NCBI GenBank assembly: GCA_050951465.1
Contig: JBMNJC010000009.1
Span: 1 to 64,000, forward strand
Direction of reading: 5' to 3'
Source: JAAZHD01 sp012510895
Lineage (GTDB): Bacteria; Bacillota; Clostridia; Caldicoprobacterales; DTU083
DNA length: 64,000 nucleotides
Below are positions 6,875-16,168 of the stretch, one piece after another. Every line of letters begins with the position of its first letter. Position 1 is the stretch's first letter. A program made the position numbers and the translations under genes. The notes beneath the pieces were generated by a model. The model was not told the origin of the DNA. It saw only the letters and a program-made list of their open reading frames with translations, and ran no database searches.

Positions 6875-8407
6875 ATGTTGGCTAAAGTTAAAAGCACCGG
6901 CCTTTTTGGAATTAATGGTTTTATAGTTGATATAGAAACAGATATTTCACCGGGACTCCCTAGTTTTGATATTGTTGGCTTGGCTGATACCGCTGTTAAG
7001 GAATCCAGAGAACGAGTTCGTTCAGCCATAAAAAACAGCGGTTTTGACTTCCCTATGAAACGTATTACTGTCAACATGGCGCCTGGAGATACCAGAAAGG
7101 AAGGACCAGCCTATGACTTGGCTATAGCAATAGGAATTTTAAAAGCAACCGGACAAATAGTAGAACCCACAGAATTTCAGCCAATATTCCTTGGTGAGCT
7201 TTCTTTGGATGGAAGTATCCGTCCTGTCAACGGTGTATTGCCTATGCTGCTTTCTGTATCTCATACAGTACATGATGTTATTGTACCAACCGCTAATGCA
7301 TTAGAGGCAAGCCATGTAGAAGGAATGACTATATATGCGTTTGATCATCTCACAGAGCTCGTTTCTGCCCTTAATAAAGAAAGATCTATGCAACCTTTTG
7401 TAATTTCCCAAAAATATATAAGTAATAATAAAAAAACATGTATTGAAGACTACGCCGATGTAAAAGGACAAGAAGGTGCTAAAAGAGCAATAAAGATTGC
7501 TGCTGCCGGAAGCCATAATCTTTTAATGATAGGGAGTCCGGGGACAGGAAAAACAATGCTGGCAAGAAGGATGCCAACAATCCTGCCGGATCTGACTTAC
7601 TCTGAGGCAATTGAAACCACAAAAATTTACAGTGCAGCAGCTTTACTTGATCCATCCGAAGGATTGGTCAGCACAAGGCCATTTCGTGCGCCTCATCATA
7701 CAGTTTCATCAGTAGCCCTGGTCGGAGGAGGAAGAGTACCTAAACCAGGTGAAATAAGCCTTGCTCATAATGGCGTTCTTTTTTTAGATGAAATGCCGGA
7801 GTTTAAGAAAGATGCTTTGGAAGTCCTAAGACAACCTCTGGAAGACGGTAAAATAACCGTATCCAGGGCACAGGGCACAGTTTCATTTCCGGCTAAGTTT
7901 ATGCTTATAGGAAGTATGAATCCATGCAGTTGCGGATACTTTGGTGACAGCTCTCATAATTGTAATTGTACACCAAATCAAATTGCCAGATATTTGGATA
8001 AAATCTCCGGTCCTTTATTGGATCGATTTGATATACATATAGAAGTTAGACCAATCAGTTTTGATAAACTAACAAGCAATTATAAGGGGGAGTCATCTCA
8101 AGATATGAAAGATGCTGTTGACAAAGCTAGATACATCCAACTAGAACGATATAGGAATGAAGGGATTTATTCTAATGCTCAATTGAACACGAAGCAAATT
8201 AATAAGTACTGTAAATTAACAGACAGCCAGAGGAAAATGATGAAAGATGCTTTTACCATGCTATCTTTAAGCGCCAGAGCGTATGATCGCATTTTGCGCG
8301 TAGCCAGAACTATTGCTGACCTTGATGGTGTTACGGATATTAAGGATCAGCATATTGCTGAAGCCATACAATATCGCAGTCTTGACAGGCAGTATTGGAA
8401 CTACTGA
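6875..8407 (+). CDS. comM: YifB/ComM-family Mg-chelatase-like AAA+ ATPase
   Basis: ComM-type proteins are hexameric helicases that extend branch migration during integration of transformed DNA. The protein is 510 aa. It has an N-terminal ChlI/Lon-protease-like domain (GLPSFDIVGLADTAVKESRERV), then an AAA+ core with Walker A GSPGTGKT (residues 220-227) and Walker B VLFLDEMPEF. There is also a cysteine-bearing segment NPCSCGYFGD and a C-terminal Mg-chelatase domain (LSARAYDRILRVARTIADLDG). It is translated 45 bases after rnhB and is probably co-transcribed. The start is ATG 6875, or the TTG one codon later. dprA lies further downstream at 19022, matching a role in DNA uptake and recombination. 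Confidence 0.9.
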   Translation: MLAKVKSTGLFGINGFIVDIETDISPGLPSFDIVGLADTAVKESRERVRSAIKNSGFDFPMKRITVNMAPGDTRKEGPAYDLAIAIGILKATGQIVEPTEFQPIFLGELSLDGSIRPVNGVLPMLLSVSHTVHDVIVPTANALEASHVEGMTIYAFDHLTELVSALNKERSMQPFVISQKYISNNKKTCIEDYADVKGQEGAKRAIKIAAAGSHNLLMIGSPGTGKTMLARRMPTILPDLTYSEAIETTKIYSAAALLDPSEGLVSTRPFRAPHHTVSSVALVGGGRVPKPGEISLAHNGVLFLDEMPEFKKDALEVLRQPLEDGKITVSRAQGTVSFPAKFMLIGSMNPCSCGYFGDSSHNCNCTPNQIARYLDKISGPLLDRFDIHIEVRPISFDKLTSNYKGESSQDMKDAVDKARYIQLERYRNEGIYSNAQLNTKQINKYCKLTDSQRKMMKDAFTMLSLSARAYDRILRVARTIADLDGVTDIKDQHIAEAIQYRSLDRQYWNY

Positions 8408-8538
8408 TCAGGAACTATTCCATATTATGTTTTACGCCAAAATCAAAGCAAGAATGCTAATGAATTAATTATCTATATTGTATACAATGCATATTTTTGT
8501 CTTAAATAACAAATAAAGAAATATATAACTAAAAAGAC

Positions 8539-8567
8539 TTGACTTAAGGACGATTTACAACTATAGT
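8539..8567 (+). promoter_or_regulatory. Sigma-A-type promoter for the 8615-10946 unit
   Basis: TTGACT (8539-8544), a 17-base spacer and TATAGT (8562-8567) lie 47 bases before the GTG start at 8615. This is close to consensus and is the only good promoter in the 207-base gap after comM. Confidence 0.7.
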
Positions 8568-8614
8568 TTAATTATAAATAATAACGTTATTACAAAAATC
8601 GGAGGTGAAATTTA

Positions 8615-9709
8615 GTGGATAGGGTTTCTGTATATTTAGACAGGAGTTTTTTTTCTGCAAAAAAAAGAATTATAGCAGAATATGGTAATTTAAAAGCAAC
8701 TACATTTTTGTACGATAGCGGTGTGCATGGTCTACTAATTGAGAACGAAAAAGGTTATCTGATTACCTTGCCTTACCAAGGACAACAAATATGGGATTGC
8801 AGTTTCCTGGGAAGAAACCTTACAATGAAATCCATGTTTTCGGAACCGGTTCCTACAACTGAATACTTAAAATCATATGGTGCATTTTTGATACACTGCG
8901 GTGTTTCAGCTATTGGAAATCCATCAGAACATGACAACCATCCTTTACACGGAGAACTTCCAAATGCAAAATACGAAAACGTTTATATACAATTTGGAGA
9001 AGATGAGAAAGGGAAATTCATGACCTTAGGTGGGAAATATCATCACTGCATTGCATTCGAAAGGAATTACATAGCAGAACCTCAAATCAAAGTTTATGAA
9101 AACACATCTATTATTGATGTCTCTATGAGCATAGAGAATATAAAGAAGACTGACATGGAACTAATGTATATGATGCATATTAACTTCAGGCCTATAGATA
9201 ATAGTGAACTCATATATACTGCTGACTATAATCCGGATAAGGTTATGGTATATGCCGAGATGTCAGCACCTGAAGAAAGTAATACAGAAGCCTTGAAGTT
9301 ATATAATTATATTAATAGATTAATAAAAAATCCAGAATTACATCACATTCTTGACCCTGAATTGCCTTATGATCCAGAAATTGTGTTTATCATTCAGTAT
9401 AATGAAGATGAAAATGGAGATGCACACACAATTCAATTGCATACTGACGGATATGCCAGCTATGTCTCTCATAAACCTTCCCAATTAAAATATGGAGTAC
9501 GATGGATAGCCAGAACAAAAGATGAAGATGCTATAGGTATTGTACTACCTTCAACTGCAGGACATAGGGGCTACACAAGAGAAAAAGAACTCGGTAATGT
9601 GGAAATTTTGCCTGCTGGAAAAAAAGTAACATATAATGTTAAACTAGGTATTTTAAATCCTGAAGAAGCAAAGAACATGAAAAACAAAATTGAAATGCTT
9701 AATTCCTAA
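8615..9709 (+). CDS. DUF4432 / aldose-1-epimerase-like protein
   Basis: This 364-aa protein is related to DUF4432, a galactose-mutarotase-like beta-sandwich family thought to bind or epimerise sugars. Visible signs are the HPLHGELPNAKYENVYIQ segment, where the HGELP histidine is the usual pocket residue, a second block HINFRPIDNSELIYT, and a C-terminal TAGHRGYTREKELGN region. The GTG start at 8615 has GGAGGTG upstream. There is no signal peptide. It is the first gene of a two-gene unit with the M24-fold protein at 9777, and the substrate is unknown. Confidence 0.72.
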   Translation: MDRVSVYLDRSFFSAKKRIIAEYGNLKATTFLYDSGVHGLLIENEKGYLITLPYQGQQIWDCSFLGRNLTMKSMFSEPVPTTEYLKSYGAFLIHCGVSAIGNPSEHDNHPLHGELPNAKYENVYIQFGEDEKGKFMTLGGKYHHCIAFERNYIAEPQIKVYENTSIIDVSMSIENIKKTDMELMYMMHINFRPIDNSELIYTADYNPDKVMVYAEMSAPEESNTEALKLYNYINRLIKNPELHHILDPELPYDPEIVFIIQYNEDENGDAHTIQLHTDGYASYVSHKPSQLKYGVRWIARTKDEDAIGIVLPSTAGHRGYTREKELGNVEILPAGKKVTYNVKLGILNPEEAKNMKNKIEMLNS

Positions 9710-9776
9710 AAGCAAATGTTATTAAGGAAATATTTATATTTCCTATTAATTAAAATAAAATAATGGAGGGTTGTAA

Positions 9777-10946
9777 ATGAGTAGAGTTAGAATACCGGAT
9801 CATGAATATCATGAAAGGATACAAAAAGCCGCAAAGTTAGTAGGAGAACATAATCTTGATGTTTTTATTGTGAACTCTAATGAAGCAGATTATGCAAATG
9901 CTCGTTACTTCAGTGGTTTTTGGCCTCTGTTTGAAAGAGCAGGAGTAGCTATAACTCCGGCAGGCAAAGCTGCATTGATGGTTGGACCGGAAAGTATCGT
10001 TTTTGCATCAGATGTTAGCAGAATTGATAATATTTTTCCATTACTTGCCTATCGTGAATCTGCAGATCCCACTTATCCTGAATTCAAGGCAAGTACTTAT
10101 AGAGATGTATTTAAGGGCTTAGGAGTAACGGGAGAAAACATACGCATTGGAATAGGAAGTTTCTTAGATACGAATGCAGTAATGATGGAAAGCCTGAGAG
10201 AAGAATATCCAAAAGCAGAGATCATTGAAGTAAAAGACATAATGGTATCCTTAAGAAGTATTAAATCAGAAAACGAATTAGCATGCCTGAGAGAGGGCTT
10301 CAGAATTACAGAATTAGCTATTGATGAAGTTATCAAGCATCTGCGTCCCGGAGTAACTGAACTGCAGATGGTGGGTATTGCTCAAAAGGTCATCTATGAG
10401 AACGGAGCAGAATATGAAGGTCTTCCAATGTACGTTTTCAGTGAAAAATCTACCCGTCATGCAATTTCAAGATCATCCCACCGGATTATTGAAAAAGGCG
10501 ACCTGGTTCAATTGAATTTATCTGCAAAAGTCGATGGGTATTCACCAAGTATAGGAATACCAGTATGTGTCGGAAAACTAACACCTGAAAAACGTGAATT
10601 GGTTGAATTTGGTTTGGAGGCCCACAATTGGACAACAGATCAAATTAAAGCTGGTGTCCCAGCTAAAAATATAGCAAAAGGATATTATGACCTATTTGTC
10701 TCCAGAGGTTATAAAGATAACTTTGTTTATGGGCCATGCCATGGAACCGGTATGATAGAAGTGGAGGCTCCTTGGATGGAAACTACTTCAACTTATAAAC
10801 TGGCTCCAAATATGACTTTCCAGGTAGATACTTTTGTTTCTGGCAGTTCTTTTGGCCTAAGATGGGAAAAAGGAATTGTTGTAACAGAAAATGGATATGA
10901 AAGTCTCTGTAATCCAATCGGAAAAATTTATGAATTGGATTTTTAA
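9777..10946 (+). CDS. M24 (creatinase/aminopeptidase-P fold) protein lacking metal ligands
   Basis: This 389-aa protein has the two-domain plan of the family. An N-terminal creatinase-type domain (residues about 10-150, YFSGFWPLFERAG) precedes a pita-bread catalytic domain. The dinuclear-metal ligands of aminopeptidase P are altered. The first Asp is N247 (in VQLNLSAKVDGY), the second is S258 (in YSPSIGIPV), and a later Glu position reads VDTFV. H322 (CHGTGM) and the terminal Glu (RWEKGIVV) remain. Creatinase itself works without metal through a His, so this may be a hydrolase of that kind, or an inactive relative. It has a GGAGGG site before the ATG and is followed by a terminator. Compare the canonical PepQ at 52224. 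Confidence 0.75.
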   Translation: MSRVRIPDHEYHERIQKAAKLVGEHNLDVFIVNSNEADYANARYFSGFWPLFERAGVAITPAGKAALMVGPESIVFASDVSRIDNIFPLLAYRESADPTYPEFKASTYRDVFKGLGVTGENIRIGIGSFLDTNAVMMESLREEYPKAEIIEVKDIMVSLRSIKSENELACLREGFRITELAIDEVIKHLRPGVTELQMVGIAQKVIYENGAEYEGLPMYVFSEKSTRHAISRSSHRIIEKGDLVQLNLSAKVDGYSPSIGIPVCVGKLTPEKRELVEFGLEAHNWTTDQIKAGVPAKNIAKGYYDLFVSRGYKDNFVYGPCHGTGMIEVEAPWMETTSTYKLAPNMTFQVDTFVSGSSFGLRWEKGIVVTENGYESLCNPIGKIYELDF

Positions 10947-10983
10947 CTACGATTTAGATTGATTCTATGTAAAGTTATAATAG

Positions 10984-11014
10984 TGGCAATACAACACTGT
11001 ATTGCCATTTTTTT
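10984..11014 (+). terminator. Rho-independent terminator
   Basis: A perfect 10-bp stem TGGCAATACA / TGTATTGCCA (10984-10993 with 10998-11007) has an ACAC loop and is followed by seven T. It ends the two-gene unit 8615-10946. Confidence 0.9.
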
Positions 11015-11015
11015 A

Positions 11016-11044
11016 TTATTCTCCTACTACTTTTACACTATAAT
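11016..11044 (+). promoter_or_regulatory. Likely original gcv promoter, now cut off by ISLre2
   Basis: A perfect TATAAT (11039-11044) sits 17 bases after a weak TTATTC (11016-11021). The ISLre2 target duplication starts at 11050, where transcription from this promoter would begin. Without the insertion the promoter would lie about 70 bases upstream of gcvT, so it was probably the operon's promoter. Assigning it to gcv is inference. Confidence 0.45.
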
Positions 11045-12517
11045 TTTTAGATACTACGGTTAGCGTAAAATTACTGTAGGGATTTAGAGTAATAAATTAC
11101 CATAAAAATTGAAAAGAAGATGTCAGCCTGTTAAGATATGGATTGTGAAAAAAAACCTAACAGAAAGGATGACATCTTCTATGTACAATAGTATACAACA
11201 TTTTAATGAGTTTGGGGTAAAGAAAATTGAGGAACGTATAAAAAAATTTATAAGTGAAGGTCAGGATCTGGCTGATTTAGTACTAGGGCTGGGTGAAGAT
11301 GTGTTTGAGCTAATTCGGAATATAATAGTGGAAGTATTGGAAGATATGGATGAATATCTAAGGAATTCAGCTTTTAGGAAGAAGAAATGGGAAATAGTGA
11401 GGAGAGATGAAGCGAGTCTCTTAACAAGCTATGGCACCATAAAATATAGGAAGACGTATTTTAAGCCAAAGGGCGGCGGAAAAAGAAGATATTTATTAGA
11501 TGATATTGTTGGGATTGAACCACATGATAAAATGAGTGCTGACGTTGTGATAAATGTAGTGGATGAAGCTATAGACAGTACCTATAGGAAGGGTGGTCAA
11601 AGAGCAAGCTGCCTGGATGAAATAACGAAGCAATCTGTTATGAATAAAATACATGAACTTGAAGTCATAGAACCGGAGCTAAAGGTAGAAAAGAAAAAGG
11701 AAGTCAGGTTTCTGTATATCGAAGCAGATGAAGATCATGCAGCATTGCAGCATAGAAGTGACAGGAAGTGCCCCCAGAAAAGAATGGCTATGCCAAAGCT
11801 GGTCTATGTACATGAAGGAATAGATTATGAGAGAAGCGGCAAAACAAGAACAAGGCTAAAGAACATCAGATATTTTGGTGGGATATATAAAGAAAGTGAA
11901 GATTTATGGCTTGAAGTTGCAAACTACATAGATTCGAAGTACAACCTGGATGCTATTGAAACAATATACCTTTCAGGTGATGGAGCATCCTGGATTCAAA
12001 CTGGACTGCAATGGATCCCAAAGAGCAGATTTGTTCTTGATAATTATCACCTAAAGAAATATATGATTACAGCGACATCGCACTTAAATGACAAAGGTGT
12101 TTATCAGGAACTGGATTCCGCCTTGTTAAAGGCGGATAAAAGCCAGGTAAAAAATGTTTTTAGGAAGATACTTAAGCTAACTGATTCTGACACTAAGACA
12201 GAGGCTGTAAAAGCCGCTGGAAGATACATATTAAAGAACTGGGAAGGGATAAAAATAAAAGCTGAGCCAGGCAATAACATAGTCGGCTGCAGTGCAGAAG
12301 GACATGTCAGTCATGTATTCTCAAGCAGGCTGAGCAGCAGACCTAAAGGTTGGTCAGAGAAAGGTGCAGCTAAGATGTCCAGGCTTATCATATACAAAAA
12401 GAACGGTGGCAAAGTATATGATTTAGTAATGGCCCAAAAGAGAAAACATGAAATTGAGAGACGGGAAATGCAAGATCAGTTAGTCAAAGAGATGAGAAAA
12501 TTATCAGAAAGTAAGTA

Positions 12518-14154
12518 GTGGCTGCTGAACAAAAAGTTCTTAATCAAAATCAGCAGCAAATACCCATATATTGTTAGGTTGTATAAACCTAAAGTACCGT
12601 TTTAATAGCACCTTGAAAATTTGTATAAAAAGAGACCTAAGCCTCTTTTCAAGATTCATTACAAGAAGCTGCATTGCTATAACAGTTTCAGTTGTTGTTT
12701 GTAAACGTGCCATGATTCGGTTAAGGCCGTAAAACCGTTTTCCTTCTCCGAATTTACCTTCAACAGCATTGCGCAAGCTCGAATCCTGGTGTTCCTGGTG
12801 ATACTGCTGCCTCAACAGTTCCGGATCCTTTACGGGTCTCCCCAAGGGCGGGCCACTGAGCCTGATGTTGTGTTCCTTGCAGTAAGCAATATTATCCCGA
12901 TTCCGGTAGATCTTGTCGGCTAAAACTGCCTCAGGATAGTGGCCAAATCGTTGCTTGAAGTTTTCTACGGATGCTATTAGGGTAGTACCTTCGTTATAGT
13001 TATCAAAGCTCAGATGTTCCATGAAGGCGTAACCGTTTACGATGCTGATGGCAAGCTTGGCACCAAACTCGACAGGGGCGTTTGTTTTCCCGCGAACAAT
13101 AGGCCTGATAAAAGGCATGTGCAAACTTACTATCCGATCTTCTACCTTGTGCTTTTTGTTCAGGAACATCTCCGACTGTTGACGATAGATCTCACGAGCA
13201 ACGAGTAGATTTTGATATTGCTTTTTGTTCAAAAGGCCCAGCGGGCTGATTTCAGCCAAACCTTTAATAATGCTGAAATCCCGTTTAATGTACCGGAGTT
13301 GCTTCCCGATTGCCTTCCGTATTTTCTTTGCATTCGGCCGTTTGCTCTTTGAGATATTCAGAAAGTCTTTGCGGGCCTTGTTTCGGTAGGTTCTTGGCTT
13401 CTTTAGGCTGCCTATATGGGGAGAATGCAAAACGTCTATAATTTCTTCCAAGGCTTCTCTTACATTGTTAAGCAGCCATATATCTGTAGGAAAATGTATG
13501 TCGGCAGGAGCACAAGTTGCATCAAGTATCAGTTTCCCCTGGTTGGCTTCAGGTGCATCTGTTTTTATACTATCTGTTTTCCCTGCGGGTGTTCCTTTAT
13601 CCTGTGGGGGGTCATCGTCAGATTCGTCTTGCTTGGGGTTTGCTATCATCTCGTTTATTTCATTGATGATGTCCTTGCCCAGGCGTTTCCTGAAATGTAC
13701 CATCATTGACGGATCAAAAGGAGCTTTGTATGTAAAGGCTTCCAGACCGATGAAATACTGCATATACGGGTTTTCAGTTATCTCCTGAACAGTTTCTCTG
13801 TCAGACAGGTTTTTCCGATTCTGGATGATTAGCGAGCCAGCCGCTACCCGTACTGAAAGTGCCTCCTGTCCTACATTTATGTCTTTGAAGTTCTTAGCAT
13901 ACCGGCTTTCAAGTGAACCCCAGTCAATTAACTCGGCTAGTTTACACCATTGATTTTCGGGGTTTAGTTTACCGCCGAATGGAAGAAAGAACTCGTGGGG
14001 GAGGATAGTTTGTTGAGCTTTGAATTTGTACATAAAATACCTCTTTAAGTGCAAGAATTTTACTACCTGTTTGTTGTTTTCCTTGCACTTATTATACTAC
14101 AAAATACGTTAAAAGTCAGCATTCATGCGACTTTATGGTTTGTTCAGCAACCCC
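12518..14154 (-). mobile_element. IS5/IS1182-type element nested in ISLre2
   Basis: The 1637-bp element has 16-bp ends GTGGCTGCTGAACAAA (left, 12518-12533) and GGGGTTGCTGAACAAA (right end read inward), 14 of 16 matching. It is flanked by a 6-bp target duplication TAAGTA at 12512-12517 and 14155-14160. Copy 1 of ISLre2 preserves the empty site (TAAGTA at 152-157), so the junctions are certain. It arrived after ISLre2. Confidence 0.93.
12540..14033 (-). CDS. IS5/IS1182-type DDE transposase
   Basis: This 497-aa transposase serves the nested element. It starts MYKFKAQQTILPHEF with AGAGGT upstream; the frame is open seven codons further. The DUF772-type N-terminus contains LSVRVAAGSLIIQ and NPYMQYFIGLEAF. 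Catalytic acids are expected in LDATCAPADIHFPTD, AVLADKIYRNRDN and NAVEGKFGEGKRFYG, in that order. A charged low-complexity stretch (SDDDPPQDKGTP) lies around residue 150. No damage is seen, and both ends and the target duplication are intact, so the element could still move. Confidence 0.87.
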   Translation of the reverse strand: MYKFKAQQTILPHEFFLPFGGKLNPENQWCKLAELIDWGSLESRYAKNFKDINVGQEALSVRVAAGSLIIQNRKNLSDRETVQEITENPYMQYFIGLEAFTYKAPFDPSMMVHFRKRLGKDIINEINEMIANPKQDESDDDPPQDKGTPAGKTDSIKTDAPEANQGKLILDATCAPADIHFPTDIWLLNNVREALEEIIDVLHSPHIGSLKKPRTYRNKARKDFLNISKSKRPNAKKIRKAIGKQLRYIKRDFSIIKGLAEISPLGLLNKKQYQNLLVAREIYRQQSEMFLNKKHKVEDRIVSLHMPFIRPIVRGKTNAPVEFGAKLAISIVNGYAFMEHLSFDNYNEGTTLIASVENFKQRFGHYPEAVLADKIYRNRDNIAYCKEHNIRLSGPPLGRPVKDPELLRQQYHQEHQDSSLRNAVEGKFGEGKRFYGLNRIMARLQTTTETVIAMQLLVMNLEKRLRSLFIQIFKVLLKRYFRFIQPNNIWVFAADFD

Positions 14155-14257
14155 TAAGTATGCAAATTCATGGAATAGCAAACCTACTGTAATAACTACA
14201 GGTAAGAAGACTGCGCTTTATAATGAGCTTAGGAGTATAGCTGGGATACGATATTAG

Positions 14258-14597
14258 GTATAGGAGGATAGGCTCACCGCCCTTATGCCGCGAAAGCCTC
14301 TTGAACATGGAGAAACAGGGTGTGTTAGGCTGGTTTGCCGGAGTATAATCCCTCCAGGGCTTTTCTGCTGTTCTGTAGAGGTAAATTGCTCTTCAAATGT
14401 CTAAATCCTTAGAGACACCATGTCAAGAGGACCGTGGAATAAATACAGCTTTATAGTATAATGGTAAAGGTTTGTTCTTCTTATGAGATTAAAATGGAGT
14501 CAAACAGAATATTTGATTAACTAAAATAATTGTGTTGTGATTCAAAATATCTTAAGGGCTGCTATTCTTCTTTTCCCTACTGTAAATTGACTCTATC
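14258..14597 (+). other. Structured non-coding 3' tail of ISLre2, copy 2
   Basis: This is the same tail as 255-594, shifted by 14003 bases, so the stem partners fall at 14297-14310 and 14418-14430. I see one difference from copy 1. After the element, 14598-14668 is the target duplication and the gcvT leader. No glycine riboswitch-like fold was recognised there. Confidence 0.55.
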
Positions 14598-14668
14598 GAT
14601 ACTGCGAATACTATTGAATTTAAGTGGAACTTATTGTAATATGAAGTTGAAGCAAGGAGGGGAAGCTA

Positions 14669-15772
14669 ATGAGTGAACTTTTAAAAACACCCTTATACCC
14701 CATTTATAAAGACTATGGAGCAAAAATTATCGATTTTGCAGGTTGGGCATTGCCTATACAATTTGAAGGCATTATATTAGAACATCATTCAGTAAGAAAA
14801 TCAGCAGGTCTCTTTGATGTTTCTCATATGGGTGAGATTGAAGTAAAAGGACAAGATGCCCTCTCTTATCTAAATTACATTATGACCAATGATGTATCAA
14901 AGTTGAAGCCCAATCAGGTACAATATTCAGTAATGGTTAATGAAAATGGCGGAACTCTGGATGATGTACTAATTTATTGTTTTAACGAACAACATTATTG
15001 GGTCATTGCTAATGCAGCTAACCGTCTAAAGGATTTTAAATGGATGCAAAAACAAGCAGCATGCTACGAAGTAAATATTAGTGATATTTCTGACCATGTT
15101 GCACAATTGGCACTACAGGGCCCTAAAGCTTCTGAAATCTTAAATTCTGTAACTGAAGAAATTAACAATTTGCGTTTTTTCCGGTTCAAAAAGTCAGTTG
15201 TTGCAAACGATATATCATGTCTTATCTCACGTACCGGTTATACCGGGGAAGATGGTTTTGAGCTTTATTGCAAACCAGAAGATGTAGTCCAGTTATGGAA
15301 AACTTTGTTAAGTGTCGGGAAGAAGCATGACTTAAAACCTGCCGGCTTAGGTTGCCGCGATACATTAAGATTTGAAGCAGGTATGCACCTATATGGAAAT
15401 GAGCTAAACGAGAATATCACCCCTTTGGAAGCTGGCTTAAACTGGGTAGTAAAGTTTGACAAAAAGGATTTTATTGGAAAGTCTGCTTTGCAGACACAAA
15501 AGCAGAAAGGTATATCTAGAAAACTAATCGGCTTCGAAATGCAGGAAAAAGGTATTCCAAGAGGAGGTTATGAAGTAAAAAAAGAAGATAAAACCATTGG
15601 ATATGTTACTACTGGTTATTTATCTCCTACTTTGAACAAAACTTTAGGTATGGCTTTAATTGATGCCGAATTTTTTGAGTTAGGCAATATCATTGAAATA
15701 GTTATCCGAGGAAAGAAGGTCCCAGCAACCATTGTCGAGACCCCTTTCTATTCAAAAAAATATAAGAAATAG
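14669..15772 (+). CDS. gcvT: Aminomethyltransferase, glycine cleavage T protein
   Basis: GcvT takes the aminomethyl group from lipoylated H protein, releases ammonia and transfers the one-carbon unit to tetrahydrofolate. The protein is 367 aa, the usual size. Family blocks are visible: GLFDVSHMGEIEVKG near the N-terminus, LALQGPKA, the ISRTGYTGEDGFELY signature with its conserved acid, GLGCRDTLRFEAGMHLYGNEL, and a C-terminal barrel ending GKKVPATIVETPF. The ATG has AGGAGG upstream. It is the first gene of gcvT-gcvH-gcvPA-gcvPB. The ISLre2 right end lies only 71 bases upstream, so expression probably depends on sequence at or near the insertion. Confidence 0.96.
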   Translation: MSELLKTPLYPIYKDYGAKIIDFAGWALPIQFEGIILEHHSVRKSAGLFDVSHMGEIEVKGQDALSYLNYIMTNDVSKLKPNQVQYSVMVNENGGTLDDVLIYCFNEQHYWVIANAANRLKDFKWMQKQAACYEVNISDISDHVAQLALQGPKASEILNSVTEEINNLRFFRFKKSVVANDISCLISRTGYTGEDGFELYCKPEDVVQLWKTLLSVGKKHDLKPAGLGCRDTLRFEAGMHLYGNELNENITPLEAGLNWVVKFDKKDFIGKSALQTQKQKGISRKLIGFEMQEKGIPRGGYEVKKEDKTIGYVTTGYLSPTLNKTLGMALIDAEFFELGNIIEIVIRGKKVPATIVETPFYSKKYKK

Positions 15773-15783
15773 GAGGAATCAGC

Positions 15784-16167
15784 ATGAGAGTTTTACAAGA
15801 GTTGCTATATACAAAGGAACATGAATGGGTAAAAATAGAAGGCAGATTGGCACGAGTTGGCATCACGGATTATGCACAGTCTGAATTAGGCGATGTAGTA
15901 TACCTAGAACTGCCTGAGATAGATGCCGAATTTAATCAGGGTGATCCTTTTGGTGTAGTAGAATCGGTAAAAGCGGCATCAGATCTATATGCTCCCCTAA
16001 CAGGCAAGGTTGTCGACGTAAACGATGAATTAACAAACAGTCCAGAGGCTGTAAACGAAGATCCCTATGGCAGCTGGATGATAGTACTGGAAATTTCTGA
16101 TGAAAGCGAGTTAAATAATCTATTGTCATCCAAAGACTACGAAGAATTATGTTCCGAGGAGGATTAA
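15784..16167 (+). CDS. gcvH: Glycine cleavage system H protein
   Basis: This is the lipoyl carrier that shuttles the aminomethyl intermediate between the P, T and L proteins. It is 127 aa, normal for the family. The lipoylation lysine is K63 in VESVKAASD, and the N-terminal YTKEHEWVKIEG is diagnostic. The ATG has AGGAGG upstream, 11 bases after gcvT. No gene for the L protein (lipoamide dehydrogenase) or for lipoate attachment lies in this window, so those must be supplied elsewhere. Confidence 0.96.
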   Translation: MRVLQELLYTKEHEWVKIEGRLARVGITDYAQSELGDVVYLELPEIDAEFNQGDPFGVVESVKAASDLYAPLTGKVVDVNDELTNSPEAVNEDPYGSWMIVLEISDESELNNLLSSKDYEELCSEED

Positions 16168-16168
16168 T

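Larger units (their letters stand above)
11181..14257 (+). pseudogene. ISLre2 (UPF0236) transposase, split by nested IS
   Basis: The 5' part runs from 11181 to the premature TAG at 12516-12518, and the 3' part resumes at 14161-14257 behind the nested element. The best start is the ATG at 11181 (MYNSIQHFNEFG) with AGAAAGG upstream; the frame is open back to 11109. The protein is the UPF0236 type. Its conserved core includes YIEADEDHAALQH, YLSGDGASWIQTGL, FVLDNYHLKKY and CSAEGHVSHVFSSRLSSRP. The insertion removes only about the last 33 residues (the end seen at 160-254). The shortened protein still has all recognisable core motifs and might not be fully dead. Confidence 0.85.
11059..14597 (+). 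mobile_element. ISLre2-family element, copy 2, interrupted by another IS
   Basis: The element is bounded by inverted repeats of 24 bases with 19 matches. The left is GTTAGCGTAAAATTACTGTA... from 11059, and the right is the complement of ...TACTGTAAATTGACTCTATC ending at 14597. The flanks carry a 9-bp target duplication with one mismatch, GATACTACG (11050-11058) and GATACTGCG (14598-14606). Nine bases is the usual size for this family. Without the nested IS (12518-14154 plus its 6-bp duplication) the element is 1896 bp. It is in the same orientation as copy 1, 12.36 kb away at its left half. Confidence 0.88.

Noticed and set aside
14598..14668. Glycine riboswitch expected before gcvT
   Set aside because: Only 71 host bases remain and no tandem-aptamer-like fold is recognisable; none is visible at 11015-11058 either.
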